From Dermacentor variabilis (lineage: Eukaryota > Arthropoda > Arachnida > Ixodida > Ixodidae): a DNA stretch of 64,000 bases. The DNA lies in the NCBI RefSeq assembly GCF_050947875.1, contig NC_134572.1:123003105-123067104 (forward strand), in the 5' to 3' direction. Under the pieces are notes generated by a model. It did no database searches. It was not told where the DNA came from and saw only the letters and a program-made list of their open reading frames with translations. Each line of letters begins with the position of its first letter. Positions within the stretch are counted from its first letter, which is position 1. Positions 33,191-44,783 of this stretch are shown here, in pieces. A program made the position numbers and the translations under genes.

Positions 33191-36100
33191 CTACGCGCTG
33201 AATGTTAGTCTCTGTACTAAAACGACGCGGTACAATAGCACTGGGAGAGGTAAACAAGCGCCTCTCAAGGAGATGCATATCTAAGAGCAAAGATTTGCAT
33301 TATTAGTATTCATCTTGCAAACATGCATAAACACCACTAATAAAGAAAGAAAAGTATGCTAACAGTAGTCTCCTAAAAAAAGGACACTATGCCCACGGCT
33401 TGAAGACGACAGAAATAAACAAGGAAAAGAAAAAGCCACATCACCTGTAATTTTAACAGATCATTTCACCTTCTACATCACTTAGTCGATAGCAATACTA
33501 AATTTTTATATTCCAATATAACTCCGAATATCCCACTCACTTCTTGGCTATATTGTTCGTACCCACCCCCAGAGCGGGTACGAACCATATCTATGTTCGA
33601 AAGGCGACAACAACAACAATATCTCAGCACACACAGAATAAGAGCGCTGCCCACGTGACTCGAGTGCCGTAGGTCGCAAGAATAGAACAGTTTTATGAGC
33701 CTCGTATCGACTTGAAATTATACCTTCCGGGAAAAAAAAATATTTGAGCGAAGTTTGACAAAGATCAAGTTAGTCGAACTTCCTGAGCAGGGCGGAGCGA
33801 CAACAAATTAAAGTTAGTCATCCTAAAAGCAACTATTCCAGCGTTTAGCCATTGCGTTCACATGCTGACCACTTTGGCCAACGTGCACGCAAGCGCATTT
33901 GTTCTCTGATGCTGGAGTTCTATCAGATATCTCCGATGTCCGTAGAAGTTTACGTGAACGTGATCACAAGTTTATCAATGATTAAATTGCAAAATATAAA
34001 CACTTCCTCTGAAACTACTTCAAAAAACGGACAGTCACGAGCATACTGAAGCATAGACGCCACGGCATGCACTACTATGACGTCTTGCCTTGCAAGTTTC
34101 TCAACAAAACTCACGTGACTCCTGTGATGACGTCATCCTGGAGCCCGGTCTTCCACCGCTACGCTCGGCGCGCGAAGGGGGCAGAGCTTCAACGTGTCTT
34201 TAACGGCGATTCCGGCGTTGCTGCACGAACAATGGCGAAAACAACTTCAGGAGTTGAATTATACTGTCGCAGCCTTCAACGCTACCATAAGTCCTCCAAT
34301 TGCAAGGCCTCATAGGGGGGGGGGTGTTTGCTAGAATAAAAAGCTTTAGTGTCATGCAAGCTGCAACACGCTATACGCACGAAGAAATAGCGGGCTCAGA
34401 CTGCACATGTGCCGAATGCTACGCAAGCTTCGTGCCTTGTACGCCTTTGCTATTTTTCGTGAGGCGCTAAGCTCGCAAATACATATTATCGTGAGAAACA
34501 GTGAGGTGCCTTCTAGGCGACAACCATCCAGTTGGGATCTACCAAGTAGTCGTGCTGCAATTGTTTGGTCCTGTCATTCCCAACAAATGTTTTTATTTTC
34601 CTTATATTTGAGTTATAATGCTTCGACAGCAAAGCATTGGTGACAAGTGGTCCCTGTGACCGAGGTTCTTTCAAGGCTTTTTGTCCCTTTGGGCTTAACA
34701 AGAGCGGCTGGGTCCGCTTGACATGACCTCCGGTATCTTAAGTAAGGCGCGGTAAGCCAAGCGCGCTGCCAGATATCAGAAGCTTCAAAACACGAACAAT
34801 CGCTTGTGCGATAGATTTCGGCCCAGCCTCAAATTTCGACAACCATTATCATCTGATTAAAGGCAAAGTACTATTTCTGCCACCATGCTGTATGTTGTGC
34901 GAATAATAAAGCAGCATTGCATTCGGTTGGAATTTCGTCTGCATTAGGTTTGCCTGTATTTCGTGAACTCTTAGATATTCCATCTTCCATCTTACATTCT
35001 TACATCTAGGCGACGTCGCGACTGTTGGCATTTGCGATAAAGCTACGCTGTTTTGCGCTTTTGAAAAAAAAAAGTGTGCACCACACTAACATCAGCGTTA
35101 GCGGTGCGTCCCTGGCCAATGCTAACGCAAGTGTATTAGGCCGCACTAAAATTCTCCAATATGAGTTGGACCTCTTTGCGAAGAATGATTTCTCCTTCCA
35201 AAAAACCGCATACGCACGTAGCAGGCTGGGAACGGTGTCACGGTACTTCTGCAAAGCACGTGTTGGAGCGGTCACGCAGACCAGTGAAAAGTGATATTGA
35301 CATTATCATTTTCACGCCAGACTACGCCAGAGTACATCAGATTACGTCAGAGCACACATGCGTACGCTCTGACGTAAGTAAAATTAGGACACGGCGAAGC
35401 GCACAAGGACGTCAAAACAAAGGTGTCTGCAGAATTCCAAGAAGACAAGAAAGAGATTATCGTTTCCTTTTCTTCGTGTATGTGTACATTCGAGAAATGC
35501 AGAGCAATATGGTTATAATGATGGGAAATGCCAGAAAGGGCGAGCAAGCAAGTGTAATTGTAATAACAAAAAGAGGAAAGGTCGCGGAGGTATTTTGGGG
35601 GGCAGAGGAAGTTGTTTCGGTGCAGCGATTTCATTTCATATTGACACCGCTCCTATCAGAGACTCTCGTCTATTTGTAACGGGACTAATAACGTTATGCT
35701 CTCTTGTAAGATAACCGCAGACTGCTGCTTATTTTTTTGTGATTGGCGCTAACCCAGATATTTTTCCCGAGGTTGTTCTTGTTCGACCATACTCGACTAT
35801 CCTCGAGAATTAAAAAAAAATGTGAGAGCCTTGCGAACAACTTGAGAAACATCGCAGCACAAAAAAAAAACGCGACGGCATTCTTAGCAAGGAATGTGAG
35901 AAAGAAAGATTTTCCGTTGTACACTCAGGGACTTCTTTTATATCGCTGTGCAGGCTTACACAATATAAGACATCACGAGATAAAAGCTGAACAAGAAGGC
36001 CACCGTAGGCAATGTATCCTATACTACACTCCAAGTTTCCGCATTTCTTCGCTCTATCTCCAGTGCTAACATGAAAGGCCGGCTTGATGGGAGTCGCAGT

Positions 36101-37344
36101 ATACGGTTCGTGATCAGTTACAGGAAGTGAAGGAAGCTGTCGTGCTTCTCTCTGCTGTTGTTCGTGCCTCGTCAAACACAAACAGAGTGTTTGCCATCAG
36201 AACAAGGGAACGGCGGTATAAAGTGGCTGTTCTTCGAGAGGACCTAGGTGGATTGATTTCGCCGGATTGCCCATTTTCTTTATGAGGGGGCTTGGCTTCC
36301 TTCTATTTTAGCTGTGTCAACGTTCTTCGTCTTGTACGGTCTCTTGTGCGGGATCTTCATTTCCTTCGTTGAGGAAGTCAAGTCAAATCTTGTGTGGCTC
36401 TCAATCATTCCGCGGCGGGCTGGATAAAGAGGGTGAAGGAAACATGCTTCTGGCTTATGAAACAACTTTAAAAGGGAGGCTGATGCAGAGGAAATGTAGT
36501 CGATGGTCACGACAGAATACCGCAAATACCACATACGGGATATGTGGTGTGCATATGATGGCTATAGCAATAATTGAGCTCTTCTCACTGTGGGCCTAGG
36601 AAAAGGTGGATTTCAGTTATAAAAAAAAGACGTAAGTAATTTTTAGATAATAGTGGGTTCGTTACGTCGATTTTAAAGAAGCTTCGAAGAGCCGGAAGTG
36701 TTCTATTCGTGCGCAAATATACTTAATATAATTAAGAACTGTCTTGTAACTGTATAACTGCAAAACCACAAACCGGGATATGCCTACATAAAACATGACC
36801 AGTAATAAGCGGATTACTTTTTATGCCATAAATTATGATTCTCCCTTATTGGCGATAGAAATATCTCCCAATCGTCTGCTCCAAACAATCTTTTTTTTTT
36901 GGGGGGGAGGGGCAGGCCCAAGTGATCTATATGGAATATAACAATGCCAATTTTAATTCACAGCAAGTCCAGTGCGGCTACTCTTATGTTAATTAGGATT
37001 ACCAAACAATTCACTGCGGAAAAAAATTGCTACTGGGTCACTGGGGAACACAACCTAACCAATGATTTTGTTTCGGTACGCTTGCAATTATTGCAGCGTC
37101 AGATAATATATTTGAGAGTCCTTCTCATTTTATAGATTACTTGTAGCTGTACACTGCTTCTACACAAATTGACCTCCTTACTTCTCAACAAGTTATTTCG
37201 CATGGCAATGGCGCTGATGTTTCCACCCAATAAAATGGTGAATTCTATATCTTATAATTACGCTTCTGGTACGAATGTTGCCTTGCACGTGGACGTATTT
37301 TAACGCCATGCCATTTTTGTCTACCTCTGAGTTTTTTATGCTTA
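33191..37344. other. unassigned sequence
   Basis: No transposon protein recognised. It holds a small hairpin at 33550-33590. A CpG-richer stretch at 34110-34230 (GTGATGACGTCATCC and GCTCGGCGCGCGAAGGGGG) might be regulatory or repeat-derived. A 172-codon frame at 35161-35679 has no recognisable domain and overlaps another on the opposite strand. Confidence 0.35.
33550..33590. other. 15-bp hairpin with 11-nt loop
   Basis: ATATTGTTCGTACCC (33550-33564) pairs with GGGTACGAACCATAT (33576-33590) with one T-C mismatch. Confidence 0.65.
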
Positions 37345-37570
37345 GCCTAGAGATAGAGAGAGAGAAACAACTTCATGAAGTCGCTTGCAGAACGACACCA
37401 TGACTAAATGGCGCCGTGACGCAGGCCCTGACGTCTTCTCAGTGGGTGGTCTCTACTCAACTCCAGCGCGTGTTACTCCCGCAGTCGGTCGCCCTGTGGG
37501 GCAACGTTCCGTCGGTTTCGCTCGGCCTTTGTCTTTCAAGAGCCGCCGAGACCTGCTGGACGGCCCAGGT

Positions 37571-38938
37571 TTAGCTTTCGTGGTCGTAGCATTCCGCCGC
37601 AGCCGCGAGTCGCGGAGGAATCGTTGTACTTGTCGAAGCCTCATTGGGGAACTTGGTGCAATCCCATAGGATGTGCGTCAGGGTGGCCCTCTCCCGCTGG
37701 CACACGCGGCACACATCACTCACATATAATTTAGGGTATAGATGAGTCATTAATACTGGAGTGGGTAAAGAACCAGTTTGCAGTTGTCTGAACAGCACCG
37801 CCTCCGCTCGGCTCAGCCCCGGGTGCGGGGGTGGGAAAGTCCTTCGAGCCAGGCGGTGGAACTGGGTAAGTTCGTTGAACGTCGTAATGCGGTCCTTGGC
37901 ACTACACCACGTTGGACGGTCGGTTACAGCGGTGCGGTTGGTTAGCGCTCGCGCCACGGCGTGTGCCGTCTCGTTGTGGTTATCGTGCTTCTCGGACGCA
38001 TCGTTGCCCGCGTGCGCCGGGAACCACTTGATTCTAACACACCGATTCTGTCGTTGCAGGTCAGCCAAGCACAGAACGCGCACAGCCTCACCACACACTT
38101 TGCCCTTTGCATAATTCCGCACTGCACTTTGGGAATCGCACAACACCGTCTGGCACCCGGGGTCGGCAATGGCCAGGGCAATGGCCACCTCCTCCGCCTG
38201 ACACGCCTCGCGGACCCGTAAGCTCGCCGCTGCCCTCGTCGCGCCGGACGACGCCTCGATGACGGTAGCTACGAACGCCGCGCAGTCTCCCTGGTATTCT
38301 GCCGCATCCACGAACCGTGAGTTCTCGTCCTTGGCGTGAAAGTCGATGAGGGCCTTGGCCCTCACCGCTCTTCTCTCCTTGTTGTACTCCGGGTTCATGT
38401 TTCTCGGGATGAGGTCCACCCGAATCCGGCGCCGGGTTCCGTCCGGGACAGAAACGTCGCTACTCGCCGCTTTCGCTCCGGGCGTGAAGCCCAAGTATTG
38501 AAGTATGCACCTGCCGGCTTCGGTCATAGAGAGCCGCTCCAGCTGGGCGGTCCGTTGCGCTTCCGCAATTTCCTCGAGGGTATTGTGTACCCCCAGGCTC
38601 AGGAGCTTGTTGGTGTTCGTAAACTCAAATAGTCCGAGCGCCGCCTTGAAAGCTCGGCGTATCAGGGCGTTGATCTTATTCTTTTCACACTGCATCCAGT
38701 TGTGGAAGGCTGCAACGTAGGTGGCGTGGCTGATTACGAAGGGCTGCACAAGCCGAATCAAGCTTTCCTCCTTCATCCCGGCCTTGCGGTTGGCGACCCG
38801 TCTGATGAGACGTATTGCGTTGGTAATCTTGGCTGTAAGGCGTGAAGTGGTCTCGCCGTTGCCCCGTCGCTTGTCTATAATCATGCCGAGCACCCGGATT
38901 TTGTCGACCTCCGGGATCACTTGCCCGTTCCTCGTCAC
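37571..38938 (-). pseudogene. LINE ORF2 C-terminal half: RT thumb, RNase H, zinc knuckle
   Basis: 455 codons. Residues 1-200 carry the RT connection/thumb region (VDKIRVLGMIID, RLIRRVANR, LGVHNTLEEIAEAQ). RNase H spans about 205-345: VDAAEY (Asp 211), AEEVAIAL (Glu about 249), CDSQSAV (Asp 268) and KWFPAHAGND (304-313), with HNETAHAVARAL where the last acidic site lies. PPHPGLSRAEAVLFRQLQTG precedes the knuckle CRVCQRERATLTHILWDC (Cys 410, Cys 413, His 422, Cys 427). RNase H would remove element RNA during integration. No true start: the frame continues upstream through one stop. Confidence 0.92.
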
Positions 38939-38986
38939 GATCTTGATGGCCTCGTAATCCCTCGCTTCGCTCTTGTTACGTCTGAC

Positions 38987-39352
38987 TTACTTCAGTGGTA
39001 ACACCAGCAGTTCTGACTTCCTCGGTGAGCAGATCAAACTGGAACCGTTCAGCTGGTCTTCGATCGCGTCGACGGCTTCTTGCAGCGTGCTCTCAATGTG
39101 ACCATCGCTGCCTCCCGGAACCCACAGCGTGATGTTATCGGCGTAGATGGTGTGCCGGACGCCCTCGACGCGAGAGAGTCGCTTGGTCACCCCGAACATA
39201 ACGAGGTTGAATAACAACAGCGAGATGACCGAGCCCGGGGGGGTCCCGACACTGCCGAGCCTCTTCTCTTGGAGCCGTAGATCGCCGGCGCAGAGCTCGG
39301 CAGTCCGCCCCGTCAGAAAGTCCTTGATGTAATTGTACGTTCTTGCGCCCAT
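38987..39352 (-). pseudogene. LINE reverse transcriptase fragment with YADN active site
   Basis: 121 codons covering the RT palm. TYNYIKDFLTGRTAEL is followed by VGTPPGSVISLLLFN (residues about 35-49, usual form GTPQGSVISP) and HTIYADNITLW (residues 67-77). The usual YADD is YADN, so the second catalytic Asp is Asn. Then ICSPRKSELLVLPLK and a TAA. The DNA on the minus strand at this site reads TACGCCGATAAC. In RTs these two Asp residues bind the catalytic metals, so this copy should be dead even without the stop. Confidence 0.9.
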
Positions 39353-39367
39353 GTTGAGTCTGTTGAG

Positions 39368-40297
39368 CCTAAAAAATTATTAGACTGAATGAATGTCCAT
39401 CCGTTATCACACAACCGTGTTTAACGTGTTGTCGATGCGGAATAAGTGTCCATCACAGTCTCGAGACCAGAAAAATGAAAATCTCATTACGGGCTCTTTT
39501 TCTGATCTCAAATATATCTGTACACCGCTGCAAGGTTTCTCACTTCCTCTGTGTTAGAACACAACACACAAAGAGATAAGTGATTCACTGCTAAGCTTAG
39601 ATTTATTCTCCCACACTACAGAACGTAGAAGTGAGCACACCAAACAATGACACAAATCTAAGGTCGTCCATATGGCATGTGTGGAAGCGTACATCGTTTT
39701 TTTTTTATCTGCCAGAACAACGGAGCAGCTAGCCGCGGTGCGTGCGACGATTAAACATGGAGAGACAGCCAATGCAAACATTCCCACCGAGACACATTGC
39801 CCGAAGAATAGCTTTACTCTGACTCCACTGCGAACGCAAACATTCACAAGCTAGTAATAAACAAACACAATGGGTATGACACTCGTGTACACAGACACTA
39901 TGCATTAAGAGCTGAGATTTCGTGCGTCCGTCCAAAAAAACATGCCTGTAAAAGAAACCCTTGTTTCCTGAAGACGTGTACCTCTCGGGAGCACTTGTTT
40001 GCCGAGCTACTGAAGCGTATTAGCCTGACTGACGAAGACAGAGTAAGTCGCTTAAGGAGGCACTTTCTTGCTGGACAGGCAGGCCTTCCTTTGCCTGTCT
40101 TTTTGCTTGGGAATACAAAGGACCGGGCTACGCCAGACTGCCAGCTCGTGATCTTCGCCGTATTTATCTGTGCGCATCCCAGCACACGTGTGCGTGTCTG
40201 TTTGCATGCGTGTGCGAGCGCGCGTTCGCACGGAAATCTGTGCGTGTGCTAGCGATTTACTCAGCTTTCTGCTCTCCCACTCTCGCTAGTTCTCTTC
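39368..40297. other. unassigned sequence
   Basis: Between a LINE and a SINE relic. A GT-rich run lies at 40185-40250. No gene seen. Confidence 0.4.
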
Positions 40298-40446
40298 ATA
40301 ATGATAAGGCCCACCGTAGTGAGACACTTCACATTACCTTTTTTCCAACCTGGAGCTCTTCGACGTGCACCATAAGCTAAGAACACAAGCGTTTTCGCAC
40401 TTCGCATTCACCGAAATTCGGTTGTAATGGTCGGGAAAATACGGTT
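40298..40446 (-). mobile_element. old Ruka-like SINE relic, body only
   Basis: On the minus strand CGAATTTCGGTGAATGCGAA, GCGAAAACGCTTGTGTTCTT, AGCTTATGGTGCACGT, CTCCAGGTTGG and CACTACGGTGGGCCTTATCAT match the SINE body block by block but with many differences. The tRNA-like head is lost or unreadable. Confidence 0.75.
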
Positions 40447-42404
40447 GCGTATCAATACAAAATTGTATACCGTATGCACCAGCTAACGTTAGCCAAGCTG
40501 TTCAATGAAAAAAGAAAAAAAGCTTTCAAAAACACGCTGTAAGGTAACATAAGACATATGGCATTCGCTCATCAGCGTTCGCCCAGTCGAGCCACCGTAG
40601 GTTCTAAAATAATATCTGGCACCGCATGTTTTAATCATTTTTTTGTTGAACAGCTTGGCTAAGAATAGCTGGAATACCCTATACGTTTATATTCGTACTA
40701 TCGCAGGAAGCTTATCTTCAGGCAACCTCTTGAGCTTATAACCATTGATCACCTCTAGTAATGGGCTGTATTTCCCCATGGTTTCCGCGACTAGCTTAAA
40801 CTGCAGTCAAATCCTATTAACCTTAATTTCTCTTATTTCGATCCACTTTCTAAATAGACGACGCTTTAAGCTCTAAAAAAGGACGTGCACACGTGTGAAG
40901 CGTTTGTTTTCTTGTAAAAAAATGCTTTTATACGTGCGCACTCCTGTGCTGCAATGGTGCCCATTCGAAGTAAATGTAAACTGTTAGTTATTGTGTTCCA
41001 ATTTGTTTTTTTTTAGCTTAAATAGCGTTCGTACAACTGTCATGACTTTCTAAAGCATTTATGTTTGATGTAGCGCACACTGCGCCTAAACATTGTAATA
41101 CAGCGCGTGAACGGGCATCCAACTTTTATTTGCTTTTAATTTTGATATTATTTGTTTGCTTGTTTTTTTATTTGTTATTTAGAGCTCGCTTAAGCTTCAT
41201 AGTTACTGTTTTAGTAACCGAAAAACAGTAAACGGTATCACGCATGATGCAAATTCTCCTACACACACATGTATAATAAAAAACGATGGTCGAATTAGCA
41301 TAGGTCGAAAGCCGCGCTTAACCAATGTGCTTCAGGCACGTGCATTATTTTGTGTCTGTGCCTTTATTCAAATATAACACGCGCCTCAGGTTGCATTATC
41401 AATGACACCAATTGGAAAATTTTGGCACTTCTACATATTTTGCCCTTGAAATATTTTCACACGAGTCACTTCAATATTTATTGTCCTCCCACATGGGCTT
41501 TCTAACTGCCCGCGGTTTTGCATATTTTAAGCATTCTTTTTTTTTTCGTTTGGTTTTCCACGTGGCATAACGTTAGTGCGAAACTAGATATAAATATTCA
41601 CATTCAGTGTGCTGCTTCACCCACACAGTATGATATTTCCCAATAAGTCTTACGGCGTCTCTTAGGGTAGACCATTTTATTACACGCATCGCTTATGTAA
41701 TCAATGAATAGTAATGTTCAGGAAATTATTCCCACATTATTGTAATAGAGCAAAAATGGCATCCCTGGAGACTACAGACAATCCTTTAGATCTTTCTGGC
41801 TATGTAGGAACTCATAACAAAAAAAAATCTAACACATAACATGGTAACAAGGTGACGGCAATATCGACCATGCTTTGTCGCACAAATGAGAAATCATCCA
41901 GAATCTACCACGCTTCATCACGGCTTTCTCAAGGCGCCAACGTCACACGGTGTTTCTTCCAATGTCATGACGCGTGACACTAAGGCCTTGGTACAGCTGA
42001 GAAGAGCGCAGCGGGAGGGCAGCGCATCTGGCGCAATTCCAAATGTAAAGCAGAGTATAGCTAAAGCGAAGCATGCAATGTACACAATTAGCATTTTGCT
42101 ATGAAATGTAGTCATTGATCAGCACCCAGAACCTACTTGTAATGTGATCGAGCGCAGAAATAGCACCACTGTCATGAGGTCACCACAGTTGTTATGCTTC
42201 GCCTTCGCCTATTTTGAACTTTGAAAGGTAAACACGTCTGACCTAGATAAAAGCAATGGACAATGAGCTGCGATCAGCGCTTCTCAAAGAATTTCCATGT
42301 CTGTAAAGTTGTGGCCTGTAATAGCTTCTCGAATACAGTTGTAACAATATTTAGATCAATGTAGAATCATAACAAGTTAAGGACAGCGCAAACAGCGATG
42401 GAAC
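40447..42404. other. unassigned AT-rich sequence
   Basis: AT-rich with T homopolymers, no open frame over 75 codons, no repeat family recognised. Confidence 0.4.
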
Positions 42405-42760
42405 CAATAACTTTAGCTGTAACGTGGAGTCGGGCAGATAGTGGTGTGGATCAGAGAGCGAAAGGGTATAATCGGTATTCTAGTTGACATTAAGAAAAGA
42501 AAATGGGGCGGAGCAGGCCATATAATTCGTAAGGTAGATAACCGGGAGGCCATTAGAGTTACACAATGGGTACAAAAGGAATGGAAGCACAGTCGAGGAC
42601 GGCAAATAACTAGGTGGGATGGTAAAATTAGTAAATCGGCAGACGCAAGGTAGGGATCCGCTAGCGCAAGACAGCGGCAATTGCAGATCACAGGAAAAAG
42701 GACTTCATCCTAGGCAGTGGACATAAAGATAAGCTGCCGCTGATGATCATCACCATTATG
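42405..42760 (+). mobile_element. RTE-type LINE C-terminal fragment and 3' end
   Basis: Translation gives GWIRERKGIIGILVDIKKRK, WGGAGHIIRKVDNREAIRVT and KEWKHSRGRQITRWDGKISK, matching the last domain of RTE ORF2. There the family has WAGHxxRxxDNRW followed by GRPxTRWxDxI. The end CTGCCGCTGATGATCATCACC is the usual position of the 3' tail. It is probably the same broad family as the fragment at 8.6 kb, but the two do not overlap. Confidence 0.7.
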
Positions 42761-44357
42761 TTGGGGTGGCGAAGGAAGGTGTTAGCACGTCAAGATACAA
42801 AAAATCAGCTAGCCTTATTCTACCTGCTCGCGCGCTCGCTCCGCTCCCGCTGTATTGGAACTCTTTGCCGTCGTAGGTGCATCAGCACACCGGCTCACCG
42901 CCACAACGGCACAACAGCACATCGGCACATCCTCACATCGGCGCTGCCACAGAGTTGCCCACCGTAGAAGCCCAGCAGTCACAAGCTCAGCGCACGTTTT
43001 CTTTTTTTTGCGTTTTGACGTAGGCTTTCACAGTCTGAGGAGTGCAGGATGGAGATGTTGGGTTAGGGATTGGAGGGGAGGTGTAGCAAGTAACGATCCA
43101 CGGTAAGTATAAGTCGTCAGCATGCAGGCGCCGGTGGAATCGACGGGAATTCTGGAGGGCGGCTCTGCGTAACGGGCCAAGTATCTGACGTCGTGAGGTG
43201 CTCGGAAGTAATGTGTCGAGACGGCATGATGAGGGTGGGATACCGAATTAATCGGGCCATGCAGCAATTCGGGGAAATAGGAGCGTGGTAGTGGTCGACA
43301 GCTAATTCACAGGCCAAGTGTTGAGAAAGGCCAAGCATTGCAACGTACAGGTACCCACGCACGCAGAAAGTATATGCTCAATTTGGCATGATGAGGACAG
43401 CGCTGGGTGAAAGGATCAGCCAGTAATGGTTGGCGTGAAAGTGTACCGCAGTTTCGGGGGCAACTTGCTGGCGGCGCGCACTAAAGAAACACTCTGTCGA
43501 CATATTCGTCTACGTTGCACATTACCTGCGCATCGAGCACGAGCAGCTGACCTAGGAATGAAGACCCAAAAAATCGACGGCTTCGGTGACGTCGTCGAGA
43601 GGAAAGCAGGATCTTTGGAGTGCTGCAGAGACGCCGGAAGGACGGGTAAGCAGGTAGTCGGCGCGAAATAAGCGATTCCGGGGTTGACACACGTTGGCTG
43701 GAACTAGTATAAGAGCGCGCAAGTGGTAGACAGCAAGAAGGCACGAGCCGCGATTAGCTGTGGAGGACAGGGCTGCGCGTCCACTAGACGGCAAAGGGTC
43801 TGCAGTCACGGTGTGCATAGAATGGCTGGGCCGTGTGTGCATCCCGGAGTGCCGGAGCAGGAACTAGTTGACCGCGAACGCTAGGAAGTGAACAAATGGT
43901 TTGCCTCGGCAACAGCAGGCCTTTGTGGCAGTGCTGCTGAGGCGGGGTGGTACAGAATTACGGAATCTGACGCACACAGCTTCAAACTGCGTGCGGTGGT
44001 GAAGGTTACATAGTGCGGTAGTGTAGTCAGCGATGTTTGTAGTGGTTCCATAGGGCTAAAACCTGGTGGACTTGGTGGAGATAGTAGCTTTTCGGTAGGT
44101 AGGGGTTTCGGTTCAGGTAGGCCAAACACGAACGTGCGAAGCGCGTCGTATGCTTGCGTTCGCAGAGAAGAGACATCAAGGCGCAGAGCAAGATGTTGCA
44201 CGGCTACCATGATGAGGTATTTGTCCTTTTGTGAAGTGTTACCATTGAGGTAGAAACACGCCTCCAGCTTGATAAGCTTGATGATAGTGCTTCCAGGCCA
44301 GAACTCGGGGCTACTGTGGTGGTTCTAAGATGCAATGCATCAAGGTTCCTTCACCCC
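42761..44357. other. unassigned GC-richer region
   Basis: GC-richer than the surroundings, with overlapping medium open frames on both strands (up to 109 codons, minus strand 43881-44210). None has a recognisable motif. It may be an old transposon body. CACGTCAAGATACAAA at 42787 resembles CACGTCGAGGTACAAA at 44917, so a dispersed repeat edge may be present at both. Confidence 0.35.
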
Positions 44358-44508
44358 CACCGTGGTTGCTTAGCGGCTGCAAAGCGCGAGGTCGCGGGAT
44401 CGAATCCCGGCCACGGCGGCAGCATTTCGATGGGGGCGAAATGCGATACAACCGTCAACTTAGCTTTCGTGCACGTTAAAAAATCACACATGATCCAAAT
44501 TTGCGGAG
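44358..44508 (+). mobile_element. Ruka-like SINE, 3' truncated
   Basis: Head CCGTGGTTGCTTAGCGGCTG with about 14 bp missing before CGAGGTCGCGGGATCGAAT, then CCCGGCCACGGCGGC and the body GCATTTCGATGGGGGCGAAA up to ATTTGCGGAG. The last ~60 bp of the SINE (CACTACGGCG... to the A-rich end) are absent. A different SINE family follows within about 10 bp. Confidence 0.88.
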
Positions 44509-44517
44509 AAATATTCG

Positions 44518-44700
44518 TCCTAGTCCCGGACCAGGACGAATTTTTCTTCAACTGCGAGGCTTTTCTTTCGAGAAACCGCTACGGGGTTCATTTGTAACAA
44601 TTGTCACGATCAGGTGGATGTCTCATTTTCCTTAATTAATAACTTCTCTCCGCGTTGCTGATTTCCGCAGAACTATTATGTCATTTATGCGGGAATTATA
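44518..44700 (+). mobile_element. second tRNA-derived SINE family, 5' truncated
   Basis: TAGTCCCGGACCAGGACGAA, TTTTTCTTCAACTGCGAGGC, GGTGGATGTCTCATTTTCCT and TTTCCGCAGAA match the plus-strand element at 53425-53660. The tRNA head is missing up to the end of its T-arm. Joined directly to the truncated Ruka-like copy. Confidence 0.78.
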
Positions 44701-44714
44701 GCTCACGGGTAATC

Positions 44715-44783
44715 GGCGCCGGACGCTGACGCCGACACCGGATTTTCTTCGACAGAAGGCCCCTAACGCTGTCGCGTTAAAAC
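44715..44783 (-). repeat. fragment of a third repeat family
   Basis: The minus strand reads TTTTAACGCGACAGCGTTAG, GGGCC and GGTGTCGGCGTCAGCG, matching TTTTAACGCTCTAGCATTAG, GGGCC and GGCGTCGGCGTCGCG at 59177-59240 downstream of a tRNA-like head there. Confidence 0.65.

Larger units (their letters stand above)
37345..39367 (-). mobile_element. RNase H-bearing LINE (I/Ingi type), best preserved copy
   Basis: A 5'-truncated LINE of about 2 kb on the minus strand. It starts inside the RT (RLNRLNMGARTYNY at about 39367) and runs through RT, RNase H and a zinc-knuckle tail. It ends in a 3' region with a GA-rich run (plus strand AGAGATAGAGAGAGAGAAAC at 37349-37368). The two main open segments are in the same frame, separated by one TAA at 38987-38989. 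Another in-frame TAA at 37571 is followed by readable family sequence (TWAVQQVSAALERQR). Single nonsense changes rather than frameshifts suggest a rather young copy. Confidence 0.93.

Noticed and set aside
33084..33290. Glu-Gly-Arg-Lys repeat protein on the minus strand
   Set aside because: Produced by the TTCC microsatellite.
42855..44210. LTR retrotransposon gag/pol on the minus strand
   Set aside because: The open frames lack protease, RT or zinc-knuckle motifs, so a retroelement label could not be supported.
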